A stretch of 9,785 nt of DNA from Candidatus Equibacterium intestinale (GTDB lineage: Bacteria; Bacteroidota; Bacteroidia; Bacteroidales; UBA932): the NCBI GenBank assembly GCA_018064305.1, contig JAGHVP010000191.1:1-9785 (forward strand). Direction: 5' to 3'. Shown in pieces: positions 1-6,838 of the stretch (positions are counted from its first letter, which is position 1; every line of letters begins with the position of its first letter). The notes under the pieces were generated by a model, which searched no databases, was not told the origin of the DNA, and saw nothing but the letters and a program-made list of their open reading frames with translations. Made by a program: the position numbers and the translations under genes.

Positions 1-1521
1 TCAAAAGACAATTATGTGGCCGATTCGCTGCAGAAATTCGCCAATACATTCGACTATTCAATCTTCAACAAGCCATATTCCGACCTGTATGAGTTCACTC
101 CTTACCAGATTGACAGTATAAAGAAGGTTGAGAAGCAGAGAACTCCGTATGTCATGGCAAGGGCAGGCGCCCAGTTCCCCCTTTCACCGGAGGTCCAGAT
201 AAAGTCCCAGCTTGTGGCAACACCGAAGCTCAACCTGGGGGTCAACGGGGCAATGAGCTCGTTCTTCGGCGACCTCGACTACCTCGGTGCAACGGACGCA
301 CTTAACACAAACAGGGTGAATTCCGCCTTAAGCGCCAATATGAAGCACGCCTGGGACAATGGCGAACTGGACATTGTGGTTGGATATAAGGGTGACAGTT
401 ATAAAGACACATATCTTGACAATTTCCTGGCGCACAAGGTGAATACATTCACCGCCGGATTCAGCGTAGAGTCGGCCATGCCGCAGGACAACAGCCTCTA
501 TTACAGCTTCGACTTCAACTTCGACAAGACTGCGAAGCATCTCACAGGGCTGCCCGAACTGGACACAACCTACAACAATTCCCTGCTCACGCTGCAGGGA
601 CGCATAGGCTCTTCATTCGACAAGCACCGTATCTACATCGACCTGATATACAAGAGTGCCTTCTTCGACAAGGGAGAGGAAAAACCTAATACCGGTGTAC
701 TTGAATTCACTCCCATCTACGAATATTCGCAGGGGCGGTTTAAGGTGAAGGCAGGCGCCCGGTTCGGCAACATATTCATCAACCGCGATGCTCACACCAC
801 GCTTCATCCTGAAATCGACTGCAAGGTGGAGCTCATAAAGAACGGCCTGTGGCTGCGCGGAATCCTTGCCGGAGGCAACGACATCAATTCGATCGTGCCG
901 TACGTGCACGACGCTCCGTGGATATGCATGGGGCTGAAAGACGGCTCGCATACCGTTGACCATCTCATCGGTGCCCGTGGAATTGACAGCAAGGTGGCTC
1001 TCGAGTCGATTGTTGCAGGACGTTTTGCGCTCTCTCCGTATTTCGCCTATTGCACATATTCAGACAGGATGCAGTTCTTCACGATGTTCTCTTCTACAGG
1101 ACTCCCTCTGCTCGTGCCTGTCCACACAGACTACAACGAGATGTCGCTTGGAGTTGAAACATCTTGGAAGTCAAAGGATTTGACAATCACAGGTATGGCA
1201 CAGCGCAACAATTATACGATGAAGTCGTCGGAGGTGCCGTACATGCTGCCGAAGTTCGAGATATCTGCATCTTTCGATTATAATTTCAAGGAGAGGTTCT
1301 TCATCAGTGCCGGATTCCACTATGAAAGCGAGAAGGAATCATGGCTTGGCGGAACAGTGCCCGAGTATCTCGACCTCACGGCCATGGCAACCTATGCGGT
1401 AAACCGTCATTTCTCAGCGTACATCAAGGGCGGCAACCTTCTTGACAACATGAATTTCAGGCATTTCGAGATACCCGAAATGCCCCGCAACATAGGGGCC
1501 GGAATAGCTGTTAATTTCTAG
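1..1521 (+). CDS. Outer-membrane beta-barrel protein, TonB-receptor-like (5' end outside window)
   Basis: The frame is open from the first base (reading SKDNYVADSLQKF...) to a TAG at 1519-1521, so about 506 C-terminal residues are visible and the true start lies to the left; the GTG at 16 is an internal valine codon, not a start. The product looks like an outer-membrane barrel: many short amphipathic stretches with alternating polar and aromatic residues, typical of transmembrane beta strands, and a last strand ending in phenylalanine (RNIGAGIAVNF), the usual signal for barrel insertion. A segment shortly before the end (SAYIKGGNLLDNMNF) resembles the penultimate strand and turn of TonB-dependent receptors. 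No plug domain or TonB box is visible, so it may be a receptor or a receptor-like barrel without transport function; the substrate cannot be inferred. It is followed by a weak terminator-like hairpin and the gyrB promoter, so it probably belongs to a separate transcript. Confidence 0.75.
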   Translation, partial: SKDNYVADSLQKFANTFDYSIFNKPYSDLYEFTPYQIDSIKKVEKQRTPYVMARAGAQFPLSPEVQIKSQLVATPKLNLGVNGAMSSFFGDLDYLGATDALNTNRVNSALSANMKHAWDNGELDIVVGYKGDSYKDTYLDNFLAHKVNTFTAGFSVESAMPQDNSLYYSFDFNFDKTAKHLTGLPELDTTYNNSLLTLQGRIGSSFDKHRIYIDLIYKSAFFDKGEEKPNTGVLEFTPIYEYSQGRFKVKAGARFGNIFINRDAHTTLHPEIDCKVELIKNGLWLRGILAGGNDINSIVPYVHDAPWICMGLKDGSHTVDHLIGARGIDSKVALESIVAGRFALSPYFAYCTYSDRMQFFTMFSSTGLPLLVPVHTDYNEMSLGVETSWKSKDLTITGMAQRNNYTMKSSEVPYMLPKFEISASFDYNFKERFFISAGFHYESEKESWLGGTVPEYLDLTAMATYAVNRHFSAYIKGGNLLDNMNFRHFEIPEMPRNIGAGIAVNF

Positions 1522-1526
1522 TTGAT

Positions 1527-1550
1527 ATTACCCGGAAAAGGGTGGTTTTT
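1527..1550 (+). terminator. Weak terminator-like hairpin after the barrel gene
   Basis: Six bases after the stop codon, ATTACCC (1527-1533) can pair with GGGTGGT (1540-1546) around the loop GGAAAA, using two U-G pairs, and the stem runs into a T stretch at 1546-1550. The stem is short and not very GC-rich, so termination may be partial. Its place between two genes, just before a promoter-like element, supports the call; the pairing itself is weak evidence. Confidence 0.35.
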
Positions 1551-1565
1551 CTAGTGATTTTTTCG

Positions 1566-1573
1566 TATCTTTG
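1566..1573 (+). promoter_or_regulatory. Putative Bacteroidota -7 element for gyrB
   Basis: TATCTTTG matches the Bacteroidota primary-sigma -7 consensus TAnnTTTG exactly. It sits 20 bases before the gyrB ATG, which implies a very short 5' leader. No good TTTG -33 box is found at the usual distance; only a T-rich stretch (1546-1550) lies there. The same octamer precedes the DUF368 gene at the right end of the window. Confidence 0.6.
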
Positions 1574-1593
1574 TATGCTATTTTAAGTAAGAT

Positions 1594-3594
1594 ATGAACG
1601 AATCACAAGAAGAAGTTTTGAAGAAAGCCGAAGAATATTCGGCCGACAGTATCCAGGTCCTTGAAGGGCTTGAGGCAGTAAGGAAAAGACCGTCTATGTA
1701 TATCGGCGACGTCTCTGCCCGCGGTCTTCATCATCTGGTGTATGAGGTGGTTGACAACTCAATCGATGAGGCTCTGGCAGGCTGGTGCTCCGACATCGAA
1801 GTCACGATATTGGAAGGCAATTCCATAAGGGTAAAGGATAACGGCCGTGGTATCCCCACGGGCATGCACGAGAAAGAGCACCGTTCCGCACTGGAGGTTG
1901 TGCTTACAGTGCTGCATGCCGGCGGTAAGTTCAGCAAAGACAGCTACAAGGTTTCCGGCGGTCTGCACGGTGTGGGTGTGTCCTGCGTCAACGCCCTTTC
2001 AGACCATCTCACAGCCGAGGTGCACCGCGAAGGAAAAATCTTCATGCAGGATTATTCGAAGGGTAAACCCTTGAACAGCGTGCATGTTACAGGCGAAGCC
2101 GAAGATACAGGTACAATCATCACTTTCCACCCGGATCCCGAGATTTTCTCTGTAACTGAATACAACTACAACACTCTCGCTGACCGTCTGCGCGAGCTCG
2201 CCTACCTTAACAAGGGGGTGAAGCTGATCCTTACCGACGAGCGCGCCGGCCAGGTGGAGGAAGTGGAGGCTGAAGAGGGTGCACCTCAGGCGGCACCTGT
2301 CCAGAAACACGATGTGTTCTACTCGGAGAAAGGGCTGATAGAGTTTGTAGACTATCTCGACGGTACCCGTGAGAAACTTACCGAGACACCTATCTGCCTT
2401 GAAACAGACAAAGTCATCCCCATCGAGGTGGCAATGCAGTACAACACCGGTTTCACCGAGAATGTACATTCATACGTAAACAACATCAACACCATAGAAG
2501 GTGGTACCCACCTCAGCGGTTTCCGCCGCGGCCTTACCACTACTCTCAAGAACTACGCTGAAAAGAACGGTCTCCTTGCGAAGCTCAAGTTCGATATCGA
2601 TCCCTCTGACTTCCGTGAAGGCCTCACCGCAGTCATTTCTGTAAAGGTGGCCGAGCCTCAGTTCGAGGGGCAGACCAAGACCAAGCTCGGCAACAGCGAG
2701 GTCATGGGTCTTGTTTCAAACGCAGTGAGCCAGGCTCTGGAGCAGTATCTTGAAGAGAATCCCAAGGATGCCCGCATGATTGTGGACAAGGTGATTCTGG
2801 CTGCAACGGCCCGCCATGCCGCACGTAAGGCACGTGAGCTTGTGCAGCGCAAGACAGTGATGTCAGGCGCCGGCCTCCCCGGCAAGCTGGCCGACTGCTC
2901 GAGCCGTGATCCTGAGAAGTGCGAGCTCTTCCTGGTCGAGGGAGACTCCGCAGGCGGTACTGCAAAGGTAGGCCGCGACCGTATGTTCCAGGCCATCCTT
3001 CCTTTGAGAGGTAAGATTCTGAACGTGGAGAAGGCAATGGAGCACAAGGCGTTCGAGAGCGAGGAAATCCGTAACATCTACACTGCCCTGGGTGTTTCTG
3101 TCGGCACTCCCGAAGACCCCAAGGCCTTGAACATGAGCAAGCTCCGTTATCATAAGATTGTGCTGATGACCGATGCCGATGTCGACGGCCGCCACATCAA
3201 CACACTTATCCTCACATTCTTCTTCCGCTATATGCCCGACCTTATCTACAACGGATATGTATATCTGGCAACTCCTCCCTTGTACCAGGTGAAGAAAGGC
3301 AAGGAGATGGTGTACTGCTGGAGCGACGAAGAGCGCAGCGCCGCTGTCGACCGCATGTCGAACGGACGTGGAGAGGCAGGTGTGAAGGTACAGCGCTACA
3401 AAGGTCTCGGTGAGATGAGTGCCGAGCAGCTCTGGGAAACCACAATGGACCCCGAGCACCGCAAGGTGAAGCTGGTCCAGGTGGAAAATGCAGCGGAGGC
3501 TGACAGAATATTCTCGATGCTTATGGGTGACGATGTTCCGCCACGCCGCGAATTCATAGAGCAGAATGCAAAATATGCTAACATTGACGCTTAA
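1594..3594 (+). CDS. gyrB: DNA gyrase subunit B
   Basis: ATPase subunit of the A2B2 type II topoisomerase that introduces negative supercoils. The 666-residue protein is complete and in the range of the shorter bacterial GyrB forms, without the large insertion of E. coli GyrB. The N-terminal GHKL ATPase domain shows the catalytic Glu51 and Asn55 (EVVDNSIDEA), the DNGRGIP loop with Asp82 (82-88) and the glycine-rich ATP lid GGLHGVG (122-128). The transducer domain follows, with a small acidic and alanine-rich insert near 218-238. The TOPRIM domain has EGDSAGG (449-455) and the metal-binding DADVDG (527-532). The C-terminal QRYKGLGEM (600-608) is the GyrB signature before the tail that contacts GyrA. 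The ATG at 1594 is chosen because MNESQEEV... leads directly into the conserved YSADSIQVLEGLEAVRKRP segment. The gene appears to head a transcript with the two lipid-type genes, the next ORF starting 14 bases after its stop. gyrA is not in the window. Confidence 0.98.
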   Translation: MNESQEEVLKKAEEYSADSIQVLEGLEAVRKRPSMYIGDVSARGLHHLVYEVVDNSIDEALAGWCSDIEVTILEGNSIRVKDNGRGIPTGMHEKEHRSALEVVLTVLHAGGKFSKDSYKVSGGLHGVGVSCVNALSDHLTAEVHREGKIFMQDYSKGKPLNSVHVTGEAEDTGTIITFHPDPEIFSVTEYNYNTLADRLRELAYLNKGVKLILTDERAGQVEEVEAEEGAPQAAPVQKHDVFYSEKGLIEFVDYLDGTREKLTETPICLETDKVIPIEVAMQYNTGFTENVHSYVNNINTIEGGTHLSGFRRGLTTTLKNYAEKNGLLAKLKFDIDPSDFREGLTAVISVKVAEPQFEGQTKTKLGNSEVMGLVSNAVSQALEQYLEENPKDARMIVDKVILAATARHAARKARELVQRKTVMSGAGLPGKLADCSSRDPEKCELFLVEGDSAGGTAKVGRDRMFQAILPLRGKILNVEKAMEHKAFESEEIRNIYTALGVSVGTPEDPKALNMSKLRYHKIVLMTDADVDGRHINTLILTFFFRYMPDLIYNGYVYLATPPLYQVKKGKEMVYCWSDEERSAAVDRMSNGRGEAGVKVQRYKGLGEMSAEQLWETTMDPEHRKVKLVQVENAAEADRIFSMLMGDDVPPRREFIEQNAKYANIDA

Positions 3595-3608
3595 ATATCA
3601 CAAACATC

Positions 3609-4871
3609 ATGGATATATTTGAAAGAATATCAAAAGATGCCGGCGGTCCGCTCGGCCAGTACTGGGAGAAAGCACAGGGTTATTTCATGTTCCCCAAGCT
3701 TGAAGGCGAACTCGGTCCTCACATGAAATTCCAGGGGCAGGACGTACTCTGCTGGAGCTTGAACAACTACCTCGGACTTGCAAACCATCCTGAAATCCGC
3801 AAGGTAGACGGTGAGGCTGCTGCGCGCTGGGGTATGGCTTACCCTATGGGAAGCCGTATGCTTACCGGCCACACTTCACTGCACGAAAAACTCGAGCATG
3901 AGCTGGCAGATTTTGAAAAGAAGGAAGATGCATTCCTCTTCAACTTCGGCTACCAGGGTATTGTCTCCACTATCCAGACACTCCTTACACGCGCCGACGT
4001 TGTGGTTCACGACAAAGAGGCACACGCATGCCTGGTGGACGGCTGTATGCTGGCCAGCAAGGCAGAGCGCCTTTCATACCGCCACAACGATATCAAGCAC
4101 TTTGAGAAAGTTATCCAGCACGCGCTGGAGATCACCAGCCAGACAGGCGGCGGTATCCTTGTCATCACAGAAGGTGTTTACGGTATGACAGGTGCGCTCG
4201 GCAACCTTGGAGAACTGGTGGAGATGAAGAAGAAATATCCTTTCCGCATCCTTATCGATGATGCTCACGGATTCGGTGTAACCGGCCCCACAGGCCGCGG
4301 TACCAGCGAGCATTTCGGTGTGATGGACGGAATCGACCTCTATATCGGTGCATACGCCAAGTCTATGGCCACTATCGGTGGTTTCGTGGCAGGCCCGAAG
4401 GCAATCATCCAGTATCTGCGTTACAACATGCGTTCGCAGATTTATGCAAAGGCACTTCCCATGCCCATCGTAGAGGGCTGTCTCAAACGTCTCGAGATTA
4501 TCCGCGGCGAAGAGGGTGCACGTCTCCGCGAGAACCTCTGGGTTGTCACCCGCGCTCTCCAGAAAGGCTTCCGTGACCTCGGCTTCGACATCGGCCCTGC
4601 AGAGGCATGTGTGACACCTGTATTCATGAAGGGTAATGTCGCCCAGGCAACAAACATCCTGGTAGACCTCCGTTCACGCTACCACATCTTCTGCTCTGTT
4701 GTCACCTATCCCGTTGTGCCCAAGGGCGTGCTGATGTTCCGCATCATCCCTACAGCTGCACACACCCTGGAAGATGTCAACTATACACTTCAGGCATTCG
4801 CTGATGTCAAGAAGCGTCTCGAAGCAGGCGAATACGATGCCGACGAGATGACAGATGTATCTGTAAAGTAA
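3609..4871 (+). CDS. PLP-dependent alpha-oxoamine synthase, serine palmitoyltransferase-like (aminotransferase class I/II fold)
   Basis: A 420-residue fold-type I PLP enzyme of the alpha-oxoamine synthase family, which joins an acyl thioester to an amino acid with loss of CO2. Visible family residues: NNYLG at 52-56; His139 in EAHACLVDG, which stacks on the cofactor; Asp217 in IDDAHGFG, which contacts the pyridine nitrogen; Lys251 in AYAKS, the Schiff-base lysine; and the C-terminal Arg378...HT (385-386) pattern. The sequence resembles Bacteroidota proteins annotated as serine palmitoyltransferase or simply as class I/II aminotransferase. From memory it is clearly diverged from the Bacteroides thetaiotaomicron BT_0870 type (GAYAKS and IDDAHGFG where that type has GTFSKS and VDEAHGLG). 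Serine palmitoyltransferase is therefore likely, but a cysteate acyltransferase for sulfonolipids is possible. BioF (biotin) and Kbl (threonine breakdown) are less likely because no biotin or threonine dehydrogenase gene is near. No signal peptide is seen; cytoplasmic. Probably cotranscribed with gyrB and the next gene. Confidence 0.82.
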   Translation: MDIFERISKDAGGPLGQYWEKAQGYFMFPKLEGELGPHMKFQGQDVLCWSLNNYLGLANHPEIRKVDGEAAARWGMAYPMGSRMLTGHTSLHEKLEHELADFEKKEDAFLFNFGYQGIVSTIQTLLTRADVVVHDKEAHACLVDGCMLASKAERLSYRHNDIKHFEKVIQHALEITSQTGGGILVITEGVYGMTGALGNLGELVEMKKKYPFRILIDDAHGFGVTGPTGRGTSEHFGVMDGIDLYIGAYAKSMATIGGFVAGPKAIIQYLRYNMRSQIYAKALPMPIVEGCLKRLEIIRGEEGARLRENLWVVTRALQKGFRDLGFDIGPAEACVTPVFMKGNVAQATNILVDLRSRYHIFCSVVTYPVVPKGVLMFRIIPTAAHTLEDVNYTLQAFADVKKRLEAGEYDADEMTDVSVK

Positions 4872-4887
4872 TCAATCCCAGTTGATT

Positions 4888-5694
4888 ATGTTTACGGGAA
4901 AAACAATAGTAATTACGGGCGCAACTTCGGGCATCGGCCTGGCTTGCGCCCGCAATTTTGCAGTTAAAGGGGCAAGGCTTGTGCTGGCGGCACGCAGCCT
5001 TGACAAACTTGCCGAGGTAGAGAAAGAGCTTTCTGCAGTCACCGAGGTGCTTGCAGTAAAAGCCGACGTGAGCTGCGAGGACGACTGCCGCAACCTGATT
5101 GAAAAGGCTGTGGAGCGTTTCGGCGGGATAGATGTCCTGGTCAACAATGCAGGAATCTCTATGCGTGCGCTTTTCAAGGATCTTGACCTGAAGGTGATAC
5201 GCAGCCTTATGGATACCAATTTCTGGGGTACTGTGTACTGCACCAAATATGCGCTGCCTTATCTGCTGGAGGCAAAAGGTTCGGTGGTGGGCGTGATTTC
5301 GACGGCAGGTTTTGTTGGCCTTCCAGGCAGGACGGGCTACAGCTCTTCTAAGTTTGCAGTCCGCGGCTTCCTGAACACACTGCGTATCGAACATATTAAA
5401 GACGGACTCCATGTGATGGTGTTCGCTCCCGGCTTCACCGCTTCGAATATCCGCCACACAGCCCTCACTGCTGACGGCAGCCAGCAGGGCAGGACTCCGC
5501 GCGACGAGGGAAAGATGATGACAGCAGAGGCGGTTGCGCTCAAGATGGAGAAGGGCATAATGCGCCGCAAGGCCCAGATGGTGCTCACTCCCATAGGCAA
5601 GCTCACCTACTGGCTGGGCAACAGGTTCCCCCGCCTGACAGACCGTCTGGAATACAGCTATATGGCCAAAGAGCCTGACAGCCCTTTCAAATAG
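4888..5694 (+). CDS. Short-chain dehydrogenase/reductase, candidate 3-ketosphinganine reductase
   Basis: A 268-residue classical SDR with a Rossmann fold. The cofactor motif TGATSGIG is at 10-17, and an arginine after the second strand (AARS, 34-37) suggests NADPH preference. NNAG is at 86-89, and the catalytic tetrad is Asn111, Ser138, Tyr151 and Lys155 (YSSSK). The PG motif after strand 6 is at 181-182. The C-terminal tail (about 225-268) is rich in basic and aromatic residues (GKLTYWLGNRFPRL) and might lie on a membrane, as expected for an enzyme with a lipid substrate; this is inference. The ATG at 4888 is preferred over the in-frame TTG at 4882, since it gives the normal short N-terminus before the first beta strand. 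The gene starts 16 bases after the oxoamine synthase, and that adjacency is the main reason for proposing 3-keto-base reduction. Membership of the SDR superfamily is certain; the substrate is not. Confidence 0.85.
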   Translation: MFTGKTIVITGATSGIGLACARNFAVKGARLVLAARSLDKLAEVEKELSAVTEVLAVKADVSCEDDCRNLIEKAVERFGGIDVLVNNAGISMRALFKDLDLKVIRSLMDTNFWGTVYCTKYALPYLLEAKGSVVGVISTAGFVGLPGRTGYSSSKFAVRGFLNTLRIEHIKDGLHVMVFAPGFTASNIRHTALTADGSQQGRTPRDEGKMMTAEAVALKMEKGIMRRKAQMVLTPIGKLTYWLGNRFPRLTDRLEYSYMAKEPDSPFK

Positions 5695-5700
5695 AGCCTG

Positions 5701-6606
5701 TTATACAGGATTGTTGGATTCTTCAAGACTCTGGAATCCTTCACCTAGAATTTCAGATGAATCCAGGACATTGACAAATGCACTCGGGTCGATGCCTGCA
5801 ACATACGAGCGCAGCTCGACCATCTCCCTACGGCTGAGCACCACATAAATGATACCGCGGTCCGCACCAGTATAGAGCCCCTTGCCGGGGATGAGGGTGG
5901 CTCCGCGGCTCATTTTGTTTATGATGAAATCGCGGACCTCGTCGGGCTTCTGAGTTATTATCATGAGCGTCTTGGCGTGTTTCGGACCGTCAAGCATGTA
6001 GTCTATCACACGGCTTTCCACAAATATGATTATCCATGAATACATAGGAAGACGCCAGTCTCCGAATGCAATCACGGTGCTCAGGGTGATGAGTCCGTCC
6101 ACTATGATGGTGGCAATTCCCATAGAGATGTGTGTGTACTTGCGGAGAATCATGCAGATTATGTCGCTGCCTCCGGTGGTGGCCTTTGACTGATATACCA
6201 GGCCGAGGCCGATGCCGTAGATCACTCCGCCGAAGATTGATGCAATCATCTGGTGCTGGAACCCGGTCATCTCCATGACATCAGGCTCGATGAGGGAGGC
6301 ATAACCGTATATCTTGTGCATGATCAGCATGAAAAGAGGCAGCAGCAGAGTGCTGATGATGGTTTTTATTCCGAACCTGTTGCCAAGCACTATGAAACCG
6401 ATAATGAGCAGGGGAATATCCATGCAGATGGCTGCAAACTCTGTCTCCACGCCCCAGAGGTGGTGGAACACCATACCCAGACCGTAAGTTCCACCCGGCG
6501 CAAAGCCGTAAGGCTCCACGAGCATCACTGCTCCTGCAGCGAAAATGAAGCATCCGAGCACTAGGCTTATGTACTCTTTTATACTTGTCTTGAGTTCTGG
6601 TTTCAT
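5701..6606 (-). CDS. YitT family membrane protein (DUF161 and DUF2179 domains)
   Basis: A 301-residue protein with about six predicted membrane segments (roughly 11-33, 57-76, 82-100, 119-137, 164-180 and 187-199), followed by a soluble C-terminal domain of about 80 residues (about 215-290, including GATLIPGKGLYTG and the final VNVLDSSEILGEGF). This is the standard YitT layout: the membrane part is repeated DUF161, with the conserved GGSDII at 145-150, and the tail is DUF2179, a ferredoxin-like small domain thought to bind a ligand. The transported substrate, if any, is unknown. The ATG at 6606 gives a normal N-terminus; an AAGGG (6618-6622 on the plus strand) lies about 11 bases upstream and could be a weak ribosome binding site. 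The gene converges on the SDR gene with only six bases between the stops. No TAnnTTTG promoter is visible in the 28 bases between the start codon and the tRNA terminator. Confidence 0.9.
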   Translation of the reverse strand: MKPELKTSIKEYISLVLGCFIFAAGAVMLVEPYGFAPGGTYGLGMVFHHLWGVETEFAAICMDIPLLIIGFIVLGNRFGIKTIISTLLLPLFMLIMHKIYGYASLIEPDVMEMTGFQHQMIASIFGGVIYGIGLGLVYQSKATTGGSDIICMILRKYTHISMGIATIIVDGLITLSTVIAFGDWRLPMYSWIIIFVESRVIDYMLDGPKHAKTLMIITQKPDEVRDFIINKMSRGATLIPGKGLYTGADRGIIYVVLSRREMVELRSYVAGIDPSAFVNVLDSSEILGEGFQSLEESNNPV

Positions 6607-6634
6607 CTGGTTGATATCCCTTGCGTTAGTGCTT

Positions 6635-6672
6635 AAAAAAAAGAGGATGACTTAGTGATAAGTAACCCTCTT
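6635..6672 (-). terminator. Intrinsic terminator of tRNA-Cys
   Basis: On the minus strand AAGAGG (plus 6667-6672) pairs with CCTCTT (plus 6641-6646). The stem continues with a G-U and a T-A pair, one mismatch, and an inner perfect stem ACTTA/TAAGT closed by the tetraloop TCAC, about 13 pairs in all. It is followed at once by eight T residues (plus 6635-6642 are A). It lies just downstream of the tRNA 3' end and upstream of yitT. The opposite strand also has six T residues after the stem (6675-6680), so it might act in both directions, although no plus-strand gene leads into it. Confidence 0.8.
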
Positions 6673-6680
6673 CGCTTTTT

Positions 6681-6754
6681 TGGAGGTACCAAGCAGAATC
6701 GAACTGCTGTAGCAGGTTTTGCAGACCTGTGCCTAACCACTCGGCCATAGTACC
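6681..6754 (-). tRNA. tRNA-Cys (anticodon GCA)
   Basis: The minus strand folds into a full cloverleaf. The acceptor stem is GGTACTA with TGGTACC (one G-U pair), the D arm is GCC...GGC with the loop containing GTGGTTA, and the anticodon stem is CAGGT/ACCTG with loop CTGCAAA. The variable loop is four bases (CTAC), and the T arm is AGCAG/CTGCT with loop TTCGATT. The anticodon GCA (plus 6720-6722) reads the cysteine codons UGC and UGU. The discriminator base is T (U73), the main identity element of tRNA-Cys. The CCA tail is encoded (plus 6681-6683). The gene has its own promoter-like element and terminator and looks monocistronic. Confidence 0.97.
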
Positions 6755-6766
6755 GTGATTGTTTTG

Positions 6767-6797
6767 CAAAGGTAACCTATTTTTTTGAATTAGCAAG
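6767..6797 (-). promoter_or_regulatory. Putative promoter of tRNA-Cys
   Basis: On the minus strand TACCTTTG (plus 6767-6774) fits the -7 consensus TAnnTTTG exactly. CTTG (plus 6794-6797), a partial TTTG-type -33 box, lies 19 bases upstream, the spacing expected for Bacteroidota primary sigma promoters. Transcription would begin a few bases before the mature tRNA 5' end at 6754. It interleaves with the divergent promoter-like element of the 7TM-HD gene. Confidence 0.65.
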
Positions 6798-6812
6798 AAT
6801 TGTTTAACTTTA
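6784..6812 (+). promoter_or_regulatory. Putative promoter of the 7TM-HD gene
   Basis: TTTG at 6784-6787 and TAACTTTA at 6805-6812 resemble the -33 and -7 boxes. The second differs from TAnnTTTG only in its last base, and the spacing of 17 is slightly short. The position fits a leader of about 20 bases before the ATG at 6839. Weaker than the tRNA promoter. Confidence 0.4.
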
Positions 6813-6838
6813 CATTCCTGTTTTTCACTGATACGGAT

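Noticed and set aside
2863..3459. 198-codon and other open frames on the minus strand within gyrB
   Set aside because: They overlap the strongly conserved TOPRIM region of gyrB and show no features of their own.
3609..4871. Assignment as BioF (biotin) or Kbl (2-amino-3-ketobutyrate CoA ligase)
   Set aside because: No biotin or threonine dehydrogenase genes are nearby, the N-terminal region differs from Kbl as I remember it, and the SDR partner fits a long-chain base route better; still not excluded without a tree.
4882..4890. TTG at 4882 as the SDR start
   Set aside because: The ATG two codons later gives the normal SDR N-terminus and a stronger start codon.
4807..5457. 216-codon open frame on the minus strand opposite the SDR gene
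   Set aside because: It lies wholly opposite the synthase end and an SDR whose motifs are all intact; its translation is rich in Cys, His and Arg with no recognisable domain, as expected for a shadow frame.
5697..5709. CCTGT-TAT-ACAGG as a bidirectional terminator
   Set aside because: Only five base pairs with a three-base loop and no T-run on either side; kept as an observation only.
6681..6754. tRNA-Cys as an integration site for a mobile element
   Set aside because: No integrase, no repeated tRNA 3' fragment and no foreign-looking genes are found on either side within the window.
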